Below, one piece after another: positions 50,445-58,838 of a DNA stretch of 64,000 nucleotides (positions are counted from its first letter, which is position 1; the number at the start of each line of letters is the position of its first letter). The translations under genes were made by a program, and so were the position numbers. Source of the stretch: Hymenobacter psychrophilus (GTDB lineage Bacteria > Bacteroidota > Bacteroidia > Cytophagales > Hymenobacteraceae). Location: NCBI RefSeq assembly GCF_900107135.1, contig NZ_FNOV01000001.1, positions 503,385 through 567,384 on the forward strand, given 5' to 3'. A model generated the notes under the pieces. That model worked only from the letters and a program-made list of their open reading frames with translations, was not told the DNA's origin and searched no databases.

Positions 50445-50543
50445 AACGGTCATTCCGACCAAGGAGGAGCCCGGGCTAAGCCGTCGAACAGAATATGTTC
50501 AATAGCTTACCCCGGCCTCCTCTTTGGTCGGAATGACCGTTCT
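50443..50543. repeat. Inverted repeat, AGAAC...GTTCT type, overlapping both flanking stop codons
   Basis: A 101-base element with arms of about 33 bases (three or so mismatches) containing GGTCATTCCGACCAA. The left AGAAC shares its AG with the TAG stop of the hydrolase, and the right GTTCT shares its CT with the TAG stop of the SDR gene on the other strand. Confidence 0.92.
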
Positions 50544-51288
50544 ACTCCTTGCGGATGACGGTGGCCGCGCCCTGAGCGGCGGGTAGAATCAGGACTTCGG
50601 CGATGTTGACGTGGGCCGGGCGCGTAACCATAAAGGCCAGCAGATCGGCTACATCTTCGGCGCGCAGGGCCTCGTAGCCCTGATATACGCCGGCGGCGCG
50701 CTGGGTGTCCCCTTTGAAGCGGACCTCCGAAAATTCGGTTTCCACTGCGCCCGGGTTCACCTCGGCTACCCGGATGTGGTGGGGTAGCAAATCGAGGCGC
50801 ATGCCTTTGGTAAGAGCCGCCACGGCCGCTTTGGATGCGCAGTACACGTTGCCGTTGGCGTAAGTTTCGTGGCCCGCAATAGACCCGATATTGATGATGT
50901 GGCCGCTGTTGCGGCGCGTCATGGCCGGCAGTATGGCCCGGCTCACGTAGAGCAGGCCCTTCACGTTGCCATCGAGCATGGCGTCCCAGTCGGCAGGGTC
51001 GCCCTGCTGAATGGGGCCCAGGCCGTGGGCGTTGCCGGCGTTGTTAATGAGCACGTCCACATCGGCGAATTCGGCCGGCAGACTGGCTACGGCCGCGTCT
51101 ACGGCGGCCCGGTCGCGCACATCGAAGGTGAGCAAATGCGTGGGCACATCGGCCAACTCGCGGGCCAGCTCCTCCAGCCGCTCGCGCCGCCGGCCCGTCA
51201 GTACCAGCTTAAAGCCTGCCTTCCCCAGCGCTACCGCTGCTGCCCGCCCGATACCCGACGAAGCGCCGGTAATAAATGCCGTTTTCAT
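50542..51288 (-). CDS. SDR oxidoreductase, YdfG-like
   Basis: A 248-residue short-chain dehydrogenase. TGASSGIGRA is the cofactor site, NNAGNAHG the structural motif, IINIGSIAGHETYANGNVYCASKAA gives the catalytic Ser, Tyr and Lys, and VNPGAVETEFSEVRF closes the site. This is the pattern of the NADP-dependent 3-hydroxy-acid/serine dehydrogenase YdfG. The substrate is an inference by similarity. Its stop codon overlaps the palindromic element. Confidence 0.9.
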   Translation of the reverse strand: MKTAFITGASSGIGRAAAVALGKAGFKLVLTGRRRERLEELARELADVPTHLLTFDVRDRAAVDAAVASLPAEFADVDVLINNAGNAHGLGPIQQGDPADWDAMLDGNVKGLLYVSRAILPAMTRRNSGHIINIGSIAGHETYANGNVYCASKAAVAALTKGMRLDLLPHHIRVAEVNPGAVETEFSEVRFKGDTQRAAGVYQGYEALRAEDVADLLAFMVTRPAHVNIAEVLILPAAQGAATVIRKE

Positions 51289-51415
51289 TCTGAGAGAAGT
51301 TAAAGGTTGGAAGGCAGGAGTTGAAAGCGGCAGGAAGAGGGAGGAGGAATATTCATTGAGCAGCACCCATTACCGGCAGTCTTCCCAACAATACTCCTTC
51401 TGGCTCCTCAAAAAT

Positions 51416-52186
51416 TTACCGCCCCGACCAGATATTGAGGTACAGCGTGACGGTGTTGCTTTTCATGCTCTGCAGACTGCGGCTGTACACGTCGTTGCCG
51501 GGCACGTAGAGGTTTTTCAAGCCGTTGGAAAAGCGTAGTTCGGGCGAGAACTTGAAGAACGGGTAGAACAGGTCGAGGCCCACGCCGTACTCGATGGCAA
51601 AGTCCGAGTCTGCCGCCCGCAACAGGTTTACATCTGGGTCCTTGCGACGCCCACCAATATTGAGGCTCGGCTTCACACCGGCAATCAGGTACACCCGCAT
51701 GTTGCGCCGCCGCTCCGATTTAAGCTTGAACAGCAGCGGAAAATCAACCTGCGTACTACCAATTTCCTGGTTCTCAATCTCCTTGGGGTCGTTGGGATAG
51801 GCCTCTGTATTCTGCGTATACCCCTGGCTTTTGAACTCGATCCGGCGGGTCAGGAAGCTCACGCCGGGCGCAAAGTTCAGGGCCCCATAGCGGCCCAGGC
51901 GCAAATCGCCCAGAAAGCCCACCGAAAAGCCCGGGCTGATTATCGAGTTGGCCGACACCTCCTGATCCGGATAAAGATCGGACTGCTCGACTAAGTAGCG
52001 CGAGAAGTTGGGGGCTATATACAGGCCCAGGTGCAGCGCCCGGTCGTCGTAGCCCACCAAATTATCCGTCGTTACCGACTTCACCTGACCGTTGCGGCCG
52101 ATGCTGGCGCGGCTACGGCTGGTTTTCTGGGCGGCGGCGCCCAGCGGCAGGGCCAGCACGGCGGCGGCCAGCAGGGTGTGCCGCAT
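51416..52186 (-). CDS. porT: PorT family outer-membrane protein
   Basis: A 256-residue protein with a signal peptide (MRHTLLAAAVLALPLGAAA-Q). The beta-barrel sequence has NFSRYLVEQSDLY, SPGFSVGFLGDLRLG, NFAPGVSFLTRR, IAGVKPSLNIGG and GVGLDLFYPFFKFSPELRFS, as in PorT of the type IX secretion system. PorT is an outer-membrane component essential for secretion of gingipains in Porphyromonas. Its ATG overlaps the ubiE stop codon (TAATG), so the genes are translationally coupled. Confidence 0.85.
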   Translation of the reverse strand: MRHTLLAAAVLALPLGAAAQKTSRSRASIGRNGQVKSVTTDNLVGYDDRALHLGLYIAPNFSRYLVEQSDLYPDQEVSANSIISPGFSVGFLGDLRLGRYGALNFAPGVSFLTRRIEFKSQGYTQNTEAYPNDPKEIENQEIGSTQVDFPLLFKLKSERRRNMRVYLIAGVKPSLNIGGRRKDPDVNLLRAADSDFAIEYGVGLDLFYPFFKFSPELRFSNGLKNLYVPGNDVYSRSLQSMKSNTVTLYLNIWSGR

Positions 52187-52914
52187 TATTTTTGCGCCGT
52201 GTAGATGGAGCTTATGCCGAACGTGAGGGGTTGCCATGCGGGAGAGTTGAAGCCGATTTTGCGCAGAATCGCCAGAAATTCCGGACCGTCCGGGAAGGCC
52301 TGCACCGATTCGGGCAGGTAGGTGTAGGCGGCGCGGTCTTTGGAAATTAGCTTGCCGAAAACCGGCAGAATGTTCTTGAAGTAGAAATTGTAGGCCTGTT
52401 TCATGGGGAAGGCCGTGGGTTTGGAAAACTCCAGTACCACCAGCTTTCCACCCGGCCGCAGTACCCGGTACATTTCGGCCAGTCCTCGTTCGAGGTGAGC
52501 AAAGTTGCGCACTCCAAACGAGGCCGTTACGGCATCGAACGAGTCGTCTTCAAACGGCAGGCTTTCCGAGTCGCCCAGCTCCAGCTGGATGCGGTGGCCC
52601 AGCCCCTTGGCGGCCAGCTTGCGCCGGCCCACTTCCAGCATGCCTTCCGAAATATCGATGCCTGTTACCTGGGCTTCGGGCGCAGCAGCGCGCAACGTTT
52701 CGATGGCGAAATCGGCCGTGCCGGTGGCAATATCGAGGATGCGGGCCGGGCGTAGCTGCCGCAATTCATCGACAGCCTTACGGCGCCAGTAAATATCAGT
52801 ACCCGCACTCAGAAAGTGGTTCAGGAAGTCGTATTTGCCGGCAATGCTGTTGAACATCTGGGCAACCTGCGACTTTTTGTCGGCGGCGTCATCTTTGTAA
52901 GGAACTACGGACAT
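52186..52914 (-). CDS. ubiE: Demethylmenaquinone/2-methoxy-benzoquinol methyltransferase
   Basis: A 242-residue SAM-dependent methyltransferase of the UbiE/MenG family that methylates demethylmenaquinone in the last step of menaquinone synthesis. SAM site ARILDIATGTADFAIE, then GIDISEGMLEVGRRK, ASFGVRNFAHLERGL and YRVLRPGGKLVVLEFSKP, all diagnostic of the UbiE signatures. I chose the ATG at 52914, where conservation begins. It overlaps porT by one base. Confidence 0.95.
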   Translation of the reverse strand: MSVVPYKDDAADKKSQVAQMFNSIAGKYDFLNHFLSAGTDIYWRRKAVDELRQLRPARILDIATGTADFAIETLRAAAPEAQVTGIDISEGMLEVGRRKLAAKGLGHRIQLELGDSESLPFEDDSFDAVTASFGVRNFAHLERGLAEMYRVLRPGGKLVVLEFSKPTAFPMKQAYNFYFKNILPVFGKLISKDRAAYTYLPESVQAFPDGPEFLAILRKIGFNSPAWQPLTFGISSIYTAQK

Positions 52915-52987
52915 GGCTCGTGGAGCAAGAAACGGCGTAAGGGCGGGCAAAATTGCCTCATTACAACGGGTTTCGCCCTATTAAGTT

Positions 52988-53023
52988 AAAAAAAGGCGGG
53001 CCAAGCATAAAGCCCGGCCCGCC
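52988..53023 (-). terminator. Terminator after the OmpA-family gene
   Basis: An 8-bp GC-rich stem (52995-53002 with 53016-53023) is followed on the minus strand by seven T residues. It separates the OmpA gene from ubiE. Confidence 0.85.
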
Positions 53024-53046
53024 CGTTTTATTCAGAATACCAACGT

Positions 53047-55320
53047 TTAGTCGTTGTCGGTCTTCACTTTAACCTTGTTGCCTTCGGCGTCTTTGGCCTT
53101 GGCATCAATAGTACCGTCCTTGGTTACGGTCTTGCTTTTCTCGTCGTTCGGGCCTTTGGTTTTCACCTTCACTTTGTCGCTGTCCTCGTCAACCTTGGTT
53201 TTGATCTTGGTGCCGTCTTCGAGCTTTACCTTGCTTTTGCCAGGCTGCAAGGGTACAGTTGTGCTGGTGCCCATACCCATTCCGGTACCGGTGCCCGTGC
53301 CCGTGCTGCCCGAAGGCTTAGGAGCCGCCGGACGGTTCATGTTCGGCACGCCTTCTCCTTCCTTCACAATCACGCGGAAGTCGGTGCGGCGGTTGAGCTG
53401 CATGTTCTCCGGCGAATCGTTGGGGGCTACCGGACGACGCTCGCCGTAGCTTACCGTTACCATGCGGGTTTCGGCAATGCCGGCCTTCTTGAGGTAGTTG
53501 TAGGCTACGTTAGCACGATTCCGGCCAAGTACCATGTTGTACTCGTCGGTGTTGCGCGAGTCGGTGTTGCCTTCAATCGAGATGTTGATGCCGGGGTTGG
53601 CGGCCAGCAACTGGCTCACCTTGTTCAGCTCCACAATCGACTCGGGCCGCAGCGTGTACTTGTCGGTGTCGAAGTAAATCGGGTTGATGTTGGCCATGTT
53701 GGCCGCCGTCGTATCGATGTAGTTGACGTAGAAGTCCTTTTCGATAACCGTCGAGTCGTTGGTCGAAATCGGCACAGCAAACTCCTGTGTTTCGATATTC
53801 TTGCCATCCTTGCTCACGGCCACCTGGTAGGTACGGCCCGATAGCAGGTTCACTTGGTACTCGCCCGTCAGCGGCTTACTTACGTCGCGGTAGCTCAAAG
53901 CCGTTTTGTCGGCCTGGGTTCCGCTGAACACCAGTTCGGCACCCGGAATGGCGCTGCTGTCCTGCATGGCCAGCACGCGGCCCCGAATGGTCGCGTTCTT
54001 GATGTAGTTGATAGTGTAGATGTCCTTCTCACCGTAGCCACCGATGCGGTATGACGACAGGTAGGCGTACGAACCATCGGGGCTCAACCGGTAGTACGTA
54101 TCATCGTCGGGCGTGTTGATGGGGTAGCCCATGTTCTCGGGACGGCCCCACTTGCGGCCAATCGAGTCGTACTCCGACTTGAAAATGTCGTAGCCGCCCA
54201 TGGTGTTGTGGCCCCGCGAAGAGAAGTACATCGTCTTGCCGTCGCGGCTCAGGTACGGGCTATCGTCGTCGTAAGGCGTGTTGATGGCATTGCCGATGCT
54301 CTTGGCCGGACCCCAGTCGCCGCCGGGCACACGCGTCGACGTGTAGATGTCGAGCGAATTGTCTTCCGAGTATTTGCCCGTAGAGAAATAAAGCGTCAGG
54401 CCATCGGGCGTAATGAAGGCGTCACCCTCATAAGCCGAAGTATTGATGTTCTTGTTGAGCTTCTTGGGCTCGGTCCAGTCAGCAGCCCCCTTCTCCGAAT
54501 AGAAGATGTCACCATCCTCATCGTTGCGGTACATGAGCAGCTTGGTGTCGTTGTCGAACACCTGAATCGAAGCATCGTGGCCTTTACCGTTGAGCACACC
54601 GCTCAGCGAGCGGGGCTTGTCCCAGTTATCATCGTCGATGCGGCGGGCCTCGTAAATGTTCTCGTAGTACTGTCCGTCGGCGGCCAGCTTACCCTTGTCC
54701 TTCGTGTTACCGGCCTCACCCACCACCGGGGTGTTGCTCATGTTGTCGGAGCGCGAAGTGAAGAGTAGGATTTTATCGTCGTTGGAAATCACGGGGCTGT
54801 GTTCCGACCACTGGGTGTTGATAGTCGGGCCCAGGTTTTTAACGAAGATGTCCTTGGGGCTGTTGAACTGCACCTTGGCGTTCTTGCTGTGCTGAATCAG
54901 CTGCGCCAGTTCGCGCTTGCGGCTGTCTTTAGCCTTAAGCGTGGTGTTGTAGGCCTGGAAGTGAGTAATGGCCTCGTCGAAGTTGTAGTTCAGGTGGTCA
55001 ACCCGGCCAAGCCAGTATTCCACGTCCTTGGCTACATTTTTCTTCAGGCGCTGTGCTTTATAGATATAATCGCTGGCCTTCTCCTTATCAAAGGACATAT
55101 AAGCAATACCTGCCCGGAACAGCGCCTCGGCGTTATTCGGGTCTTTAGCCAACACCTGCTCATAGTAAGGCAGTGAAGCCCGGAAGTTTTCCTGGCCGAA
55201 AAACTTATTAGCCGTTTTCAGTTGCTGTCGGGTGCTTTGAGCCAGGGCAGGCTGGGCCATAGCAGTCGTGAGCATGACAGCGCACGAGGCTTTTAATAAC
55301 CTTCTGACTAAGTTGTCCAT
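53047..55320 (-). CDS. OmpA-family protein with TPR, PD40 and carboxypeptidase-regulatory domains (PorE-like)
   Basis: A 757-residue outer-membrane/peptidoglycan-linked protein. After the signal peptide (MDNLVRRLLKASCAVMLTTA, cleaved near ALAQS) come TPR helices (30-140), five PD40 propeller repeats (DGLTLYFSTG and DGKTMYFSSR types; 170-450), a carboxypeptidase-regulatory-like beta domain (TIRGRVLAMQD, about 460-560) and an OmpA domain (EGNTDSRNTDEYNMVLGRNRA shown in part: NTDSRNTDEYN). The last 70 residues are Lys/Asp-rich repeats, unusual. The order TPR-propeller-CRD-OmpA matches PorE of the type IX system, though PorE is a lipoprotein and this has no lipobox. Confidence 0.85.
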   Translation of the reverse strand: MDNLVRRLLKASCAVMLTTAMAQPALAQSTRQQLKTANKFFGQENFRASLPYYEQVLAKDPNNAEALFRAGIAYMSFDKEKASDYIYKAQRLKKNVAKDVEYWLGRVDHLNYNFDEAITHFQAYNTTLKAKDSRKRELAQLIQHSKNAKVQFNSPKDIFVKNLGPTINTQWSEHSPVISNDDKILLFTSRSDNMSNTPVVGEAGNTKDKGKLAADGQYYENIYEARRIDDDNWDKPRSLSGVLNGKGHDASIQVFDNDTKLLMYRNDEDGDIFYSEKGAADWTEPKKLNKNINTSAYEGDAFITPDGLTLYFSTGKYSEDNSLDIYTSTRVPGGDWGPAKSIGNAINTPYDDDSPYLSRDGKTMYFSSRGHNTMGGYDIFKSEYDSIGRKWGRPENMGYPINTPDDDTYYRLSPDGSYAYLSSYRIGGYGEKDIYTINYIKNATIRGRVLAMQDSSAIPGAELVFSGTQADKTALSYRDVSKPLTGEYQVNLLSGRTYQVAVSKDGKNIETQEFAVPISTNDSTVIEKDFYVNYIDTTAANMANINPIYFDTDKYTLRPESIVELNKVSQLLAANPGINISIEGNTDSRNTDEYNMVLGRNRANVAYNYLKKAGIAETRMVTVSYGERRPVAPNDSPENMQLNRRTDFRVIVKEGEGVPNMNRPAAPKPSGSTGTGTGTGMGMGTSTTVPLQPGKSKVKLEDGTKIKTKVDEDSDKVKVKTKGPNDEKSKTVTKDGTIDAKAKDAEGNKVKVKTDND

Positions 55321-55527
55321 TGAGGAGGGGTTAGGGAAACGAGGGATTGCAAGGGAGAAAGTATCGACCGCCAATTACGCAAGCTCAGTTTAGGAGTTGC
55401 CTCTTATTACTGAATTTTGGCAACAGAGTTGAGAAATGGAGGGAAAAAAAGTCAGACCCAGGGGTTGAAAACCGCCTTTTGCTACCCCATTCCGCCCTGT
55501 CAATCGGTGGGTGATACGCTTAACGGG

Positions 55528-55535
55528 CAAAGATA
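55528..55535 (-). promoter_or_regulatory. Candidate -7 element of the OmpA-family gene
   Basis: Reads TATCTTTG on the minus strand, an exact TAnnTTTG match. It predicts a leader of about 200 bases before the start at 55320. Confidence 0.4.
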
Positions 55536-55729
55536 TAAATTTTATAATACAGCCTTAGCCCTATCCTATTCCAACAGAATGAGGATATTGGAGTACTTAT
55601 CACCGTTGCCAAACAAGCGCTTCAGGCGCTCATTCAGTAGCGAACGAATGTGCAAATATAGGTCAGCCTTATAAACTACAAGGTTTTTCTTCAAAAAATG
55701 ATGATCCGATCCGGCCAAGATGGAATATT

Positions 55730-55737
55730 TACCTTTG
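55730..55737 (+). promoter_or_regulatory. Candidate -7 element of engB
   Basis: TACCTTTG, an exact TAnnTTTG match, 24 bases ahead of the engB start at 55761. No clear -33 TTTG is seen. Confidence 0.45.
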
Positions 55738-55760
55738 TCCTTTCCAATCAACTGCCCCAG

Positions 55761-56381
55761 ATGCTTATTCAGGACGCCAGATTTTTAACGAGTAACTCGC
55801 GGGCCGAAGAATGCCCTGCCCCTACGCTGCCCGAGTACGCCTTTATCGGCCGCTCCAACGTGGGTAAGTCGTCGCTCATTAATATGCTTACCAACCAGAA
55901 TGGCTTGGCTAAAACATCGTCGCAGCCCGGCAAGACCCAGCTTATCAACCACTTTCTTATAAACAATGAGTGGTATCTGGTCGATCTGCCAGGGTATGGC
56001 TACGCCCGTATCAGCAAGGATGCCCGGGCCAAGTGGGCGCGCATGATTAACTTCTACCTGCGCCACCGGCCCAACCTGACCTGCGTAATGGTGCTGCTCG
56101 ACTCGCGCCATGCCCCGCAGGCCGCCGATTTGGAGTTTATGGATCAGCTCGGCACCGAGGGCATACCGTTTGTAATGGTGTTCACTAAGGCCGATAAGCA
56201 GTCGTCGTCGCGGACCAGCCAGAACGTGGTGCAGTACCTGGAAAAAATGCACGAAACCTGGGATGAGCTGCCCCAGCACTTTGTTACATCGGCCGAAGAC
56301 AAGATGGGCCGCGACGAGCTGCTGGGTTTTGTGGCCGATACCAACCGGCAGTTGGCTACTGAGGCCCAGGGCGAAGCCTAA
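55761..56381 (+). CDS. engB: Ribosome biogenesis GTPase EngB (YihA/YsxC)
   Basis: A 206-residue TrmE-Era-EngA-EngB-Septin GTPase. G1 is GRSNVGKSSLIN, G3 is DLPGYGYA and G4 is TKAD, all intact. It helps assemble the large ribosomal subunit. I chose the ATG at 55761; an ATG at 55698 lies upstream of the promoter element and its extra residues are not typical. Downstream genes are codirectional. Confidence 0.94.
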   Translation: MLIQDARFLTSNSRAEECPAPTLPEYAFIGRSNVGKSSLINMLTNQNGLAKTSSQPGKTQLINHFLINNEWYLVDLPGYGYARISKDARAKWARMINFYLRHRPNLTCVMVLLDSRHAPQAADLEFMDQLGTEGIPFVMVFTKADKQSSSRTSQNVVQYLEKMHETWDELPQHFVTSAEDKMGRDELLGFVADTNRQLATEAQGEA

Positions 56382-56463
56382 GATGGCGTTGTTCTTGCTG
56401 GTAGCGAGCCGGCTGGCTTTCCCGCGGCCTCTTCTTTTTACCTCAACTCTGTTTCCTTTGAAG

Positions 56464-56880
56464 ATGACTAAAGCATTTTTCCTGCTCGGCCTTGGTGGTC
56501 TGCTGGCTCTTACCACGGCCCGGGCCCAGGCCCAGACGGCTCCTAAACCCGCTACCGAAGCAGCCGAAGCGACTGTTAGTAGCAAGCATACCAGCAAGGT
56601 TATTCCGGTGGCCGAGTACTACGAGGGTGGCCAGGAGGCCATGTATGCCTTTATAGAGCAGGAGCTGAAATACCCTGTTATGGCCCGGCGAAACCGCATT
56701 CAGGGGCAGTGCATTGTCAGCTTTACGCTCAACACCGATGGCACGCTCTCGGGCATCAAGCTGGTAAAGCAAATCGGTGGTGGCTGCGGCGACGAGGCCC
56801 TGCGGCTGGTTAAGCTGCTCAAATTCAACAAGCCCGATTACGCCGTCCTGACCAGTCTGCCCATCACCTTTAAGCTGTAA
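56464..56880 (+). CDS. TonB C-terminal-domain protein
   Basis: A 138-residue exported protein with a signal peptide (MTKAFFLLGLGGLLALTTA). The mature part has an 80-residue TonB C-terminal domain: YPVMARRNRIQGQCIVSFTL, then GTLSGIKLVKQIGGGCGDEALRLVK, as in the many short TonB-like proteins of Bacteroidota. There is no N-terminal membrane anchor, so it is likely a stand-alone periplasmic TonB-like domain, not an energy transducer. I chose the ATG at 56464. Confidence 0.82.
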   Translation: MTKAFFLLGLGGLLALTTARAQAQTAPKPATEAAEATVSSKHTSKVIPVAEYYEGGQEAMYAFIEQELKYPVMARRNRIQGQCIVSFTLNTDGTLSGIKLVKQIGGGCGDEALRLVKLLKFNKPDYAVLTSLPITFKL

Positions 56881-56949
56881 GCAGCTGCGCCGCCGGCCCG
56901 TTCGCGGGCGTTGCGTACCTTCGCCACTTCAACCACTGCTTTTTTTGCT

Positions 56950-57588
56950 ATGCCCTACGACCTGAAGGAAATTGCTGCTATCAGCGGAATGCCCGGTCTG
57001 TACCGCCTCGTTCGCCCCACGCGCGCCGGCGTCATCATTGAAGCCCTCAACGACAAGGGCACCCGCTCGGTAGCCGCTGCCCAGAACAAGGTGTCGCTGC
57101 TCCAGGAGATTTCCATCTACACCCAGGATTACGACCAGACGGTACCCCTGACAGAGGTGTTCGACCGGATCCATCAGCAGCACGGCGCCGAGTTGGCACT
57201 GAACAACAAATCGAACGACCAGGAACTGGTGTCCTTCATGGAAGGCATCATCCCGGATTACGACCGCGAGCGGGTGTATCTGTCGGACATTAAAAAGTTG
57301 GTGCAGTGGTACAACATCGTTGGTCAGCGCCTCGAGTACCAGGCCCCGGCCACCGAGGATGAGGCCACGGAGCAAGCCGATCAGCAGGAAGCGCCCGCCG
57401 TTCCGGTGGCCGCCGACACCGCGCCCAAGAAGAAAGCAGCCAAGAAAGTGGCCGAGCCCGCCGCCGATGAGGCCATGAGCACGGCCGGCATCATTCCGGC
57501 GCCCGAGGCTGATACGGCCCCCGGCAACCCCGAAGCTGCCGTTGCCAAACCGGCCAAGAAAGCGCCGGCCAAGAAGAAGGGCGAGTAG
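56950..57588 (+). CDS. DUF5606 domain protein with Lys/Ala-rich tail
   Basis: A 212-residue protein. Residues 1-130 match the DUF5606 family, nearly confined to Bacteroidota (LKEIAAISGMPGLYRLVRPT; YLSDIKKLVQWYNIV). The last 80 residues are low-complexity Ala/Lys/Pro-rich (PAKKAPAKKKGE type), which could bind nucleic acid or ribosomes. The function is unknown. It ends at a striking palindromic terminator. Confidence 0.88.
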   Translation: MPYDLKEIAAISGMPGLYRLVRPTRAGVIIEALNDKGTRSVAAAQNKVSLLQEISIYTQDYDQTVPLTEVFDRIHQQHGAELALNNKSNDQELVSFMEGIIPDYDRERVYLSDIKKLVQWYNIVGQRLEYQAPATEDEATEQADQQEAPAVPVAADTAPKKKAAKKVAEPAADEAMSTAGIIPAPEADTAPGNPEAAVAKPAKKAPAKKKGE

Positions 57589-57600
57589 TCTTTTGGCAAA

Positions 57601-57648
57601 CCATAAAAAAGCGCCGGCGGCCCATGGGCCGCCGGCGCTTTTTTATGG
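57601..57648. terminator. 48-bp perfect palindrome, bidirectional terminator
   Basis: Positions 57601-57624 are the exact reverse complement of 57625-57648, with no unpaired loop in the DNA. GC-rich arms (GCGCCGGCGG) are flanked by six A and six T residues and centred on CCATGG. It lies between the convergent DUF5606 and FBPase genes. Confidence 0.95.
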
Positions 57649-57665
57649 GTGCTGAACTGAGGCGC

Positions 57666-58691
57666 TTACTGTGCGGCCTCGTTGTGCCGCACCTCGGCAG
57701 CCAGGAATTCCTCGGCCTTTTCCACCATCTCCATTGAGCCGATGAACACCGGGCACCGCTCGTGCATGTCGGTAGGCTCCAGTTCCAATGTACGGCGGCG
57801 ACCGTCGCTCGACTTGCCGCCCGCCTGCTCTACGATGAAAGCCAGCGGGTTGCACTCGTACATGAGCCGTAGCTTGCCGTTGGGCACCTTGCTCGTACCG
57901 GGATAAATATAGATGCCGCCCTTGAGCAGGTTGCGGTGGAAGTCGGCTACCAGCGAGCCAATGTAGCGGGCCGAGTAGCTCTGCTCCTTGCAGTAGGCCA
58001 CATAGTTCTTCATGCCCTCAGAGAAGTACTCCGACGTGCCCTCGTTTACTGAGTACACTTTACCCATGGCAGGAATCTGGATGTTGGGGTGCGAGAGGAA
58101 TAACTCGCCCAGGCTGGGCTCGTAGGTGAAGCCGTTCACGCCATTGCCGGTCGTGTACACCATCATGGTGCTGGAGCCGTAAATCACGTAGCCGGCCGCC
58201 ACCTGATGGGTGCCGGTTTGCATGCAATCCTGGGCCGTACCTTCGCTGCCGGTAGGCGACACCCGGCGGTAGATGCTGAAAATGGTGCCGATACTCACGT
58301 TCACGTCGATGTTAGACGAGCCGTCGAGCGGGTCGATGGCCACCACGTACTTGCCCTGCACGTTGCCCGTCTGGATCATGTCCTCATCCTCTTCCGAGAT
58401 GATGGTGCACACTTCGCCACCGTTGCGCAGTGCCCGGATGAAGCGGATGTTGGCAATCACGTCGAGCTTCTGCTGGTCTTCGCCCTGCACGTTGCGGTTG
58501 CCGTAGGCGCCGGCAATATCAATAAGGCCCGAGCGGTTGATTTCGCGGTTGACGATTTTGGCGGCCAGCGCAATATCGCGCAGCAATTGGCTCAGTTCGC
58601 CGGTCGCGTAGGGAAAATCCTCCTGCTTACGCATGATGAAACGGTCGAGGGTGGTGCCGACGGGCAGCGCGAGCTTGTCGTGATTATCCAT
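57666..58691 (-). CDS. fbp: Class 1 fructose-1,6-bisphosphatase
   Basis: A 341-residue enzyme of gluconeogenesis that hydrolyses fructose 1,6-bisphosphate. ISEEDED and [14 protein letters not shown] are the metal-binding motifs, [13 protein letters not shown] lies between, and [20 protein letters not shown] is the C-terminal signature. Full length. It is divergent from the aspartate kinase gene, each with its own promoter element. Confidence 0.96.
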   Translation of the reverse strand: MDNHDKLALPVGTTLDRFIMRKQEDFPYATGELSQLLRDIALAAKIVNREINRSGLIDIAGAYGNRNVQGEDQQKLDVIANIRFIRALRNGGEVCTIISEEDEDMIQTGNVQGKYVVAIDPLDGSSNIDVNVSIGTIFSIYRRVSPTGSEGTAQDCMQTGTHQVAAGYVIYGSSTMMVYTTGNGVNGFTYEPSLGELFLSHPNIQIPAMGKVYSVNEGTSEYFSEGMKNYVAYCKEQSYSARYIGSLVADFHRNLLKGGIYIYPGTSKVPNGKLRLMYECNPLAFIVEQAGGKSSDGRRRTLELEPTDMHERCPVFIGSMEMVEKAEEFLAAEVRHNEAAQ

Positions 58692-58728
58692 TAGAAGATG
58701 TGGGAAGATGAGATTCGGGGGGAAAGCT

Positions 58729-58736
58729 CAAAAGTA
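58729..58736 (-). promoter_or_regulatory. fbp promoter, -7 element
   Basis: Reads TACTTTTG on the minus strand, with TTTG (58753-58756 read as minus) 16 bases upstream. This is the complete TTTG-N-TAnnTTTG Bacteroidota architecture. Confidence 0.6.
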
Positions 58737-58825
58737 ACCAATTCGGGTCGGCCAAAGCGAATCTTCGCTCCGTTTTTCCCGGCAACGTTTGCGGGCCGGC
58801 TTGAGCCGAAGCCGCGCGCCGGCCC

Positions 58826-58833
58826 TACATTTG
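58826..58833 (+). promoter_or_regulatory. Aspartate kinase promoter, -7 element
   Basis: TACATTTG ends 5 bases before the ATG at 58839, and a TTG (58801-58803) lies 22 bases upstream. The predicted transcript would be leaderless or nearly so. Confidence 0.5.
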
Positions 58834-58838
58834 GGGCC

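Larger units (their letters stand above)
55321..55760. other. Intergenic region upstream of the OmpA gene and engB
   Basis: 440 bases, AT-richer than the genes. It holds the TATCTTTG element for the OmpA gene, the TACCTTTG element for engB and an AT-rich stretch at about 55530-55560. A 61-residue minus-strand frame at 55566-55751 overlaps the engB promoter. I see no convincing gene. Confidence 0.5.

Noticed and set aside
55566..55751. 61-residue minus-strand frame upstream of engB
   Set aside because: Its sequence looks somewhat protein-like (DLYLHIRSLLNERLKRLFG), but it overlaps the engB promoter element and I recognise no family. It could be a gene remnant; evidence is too weak to call.
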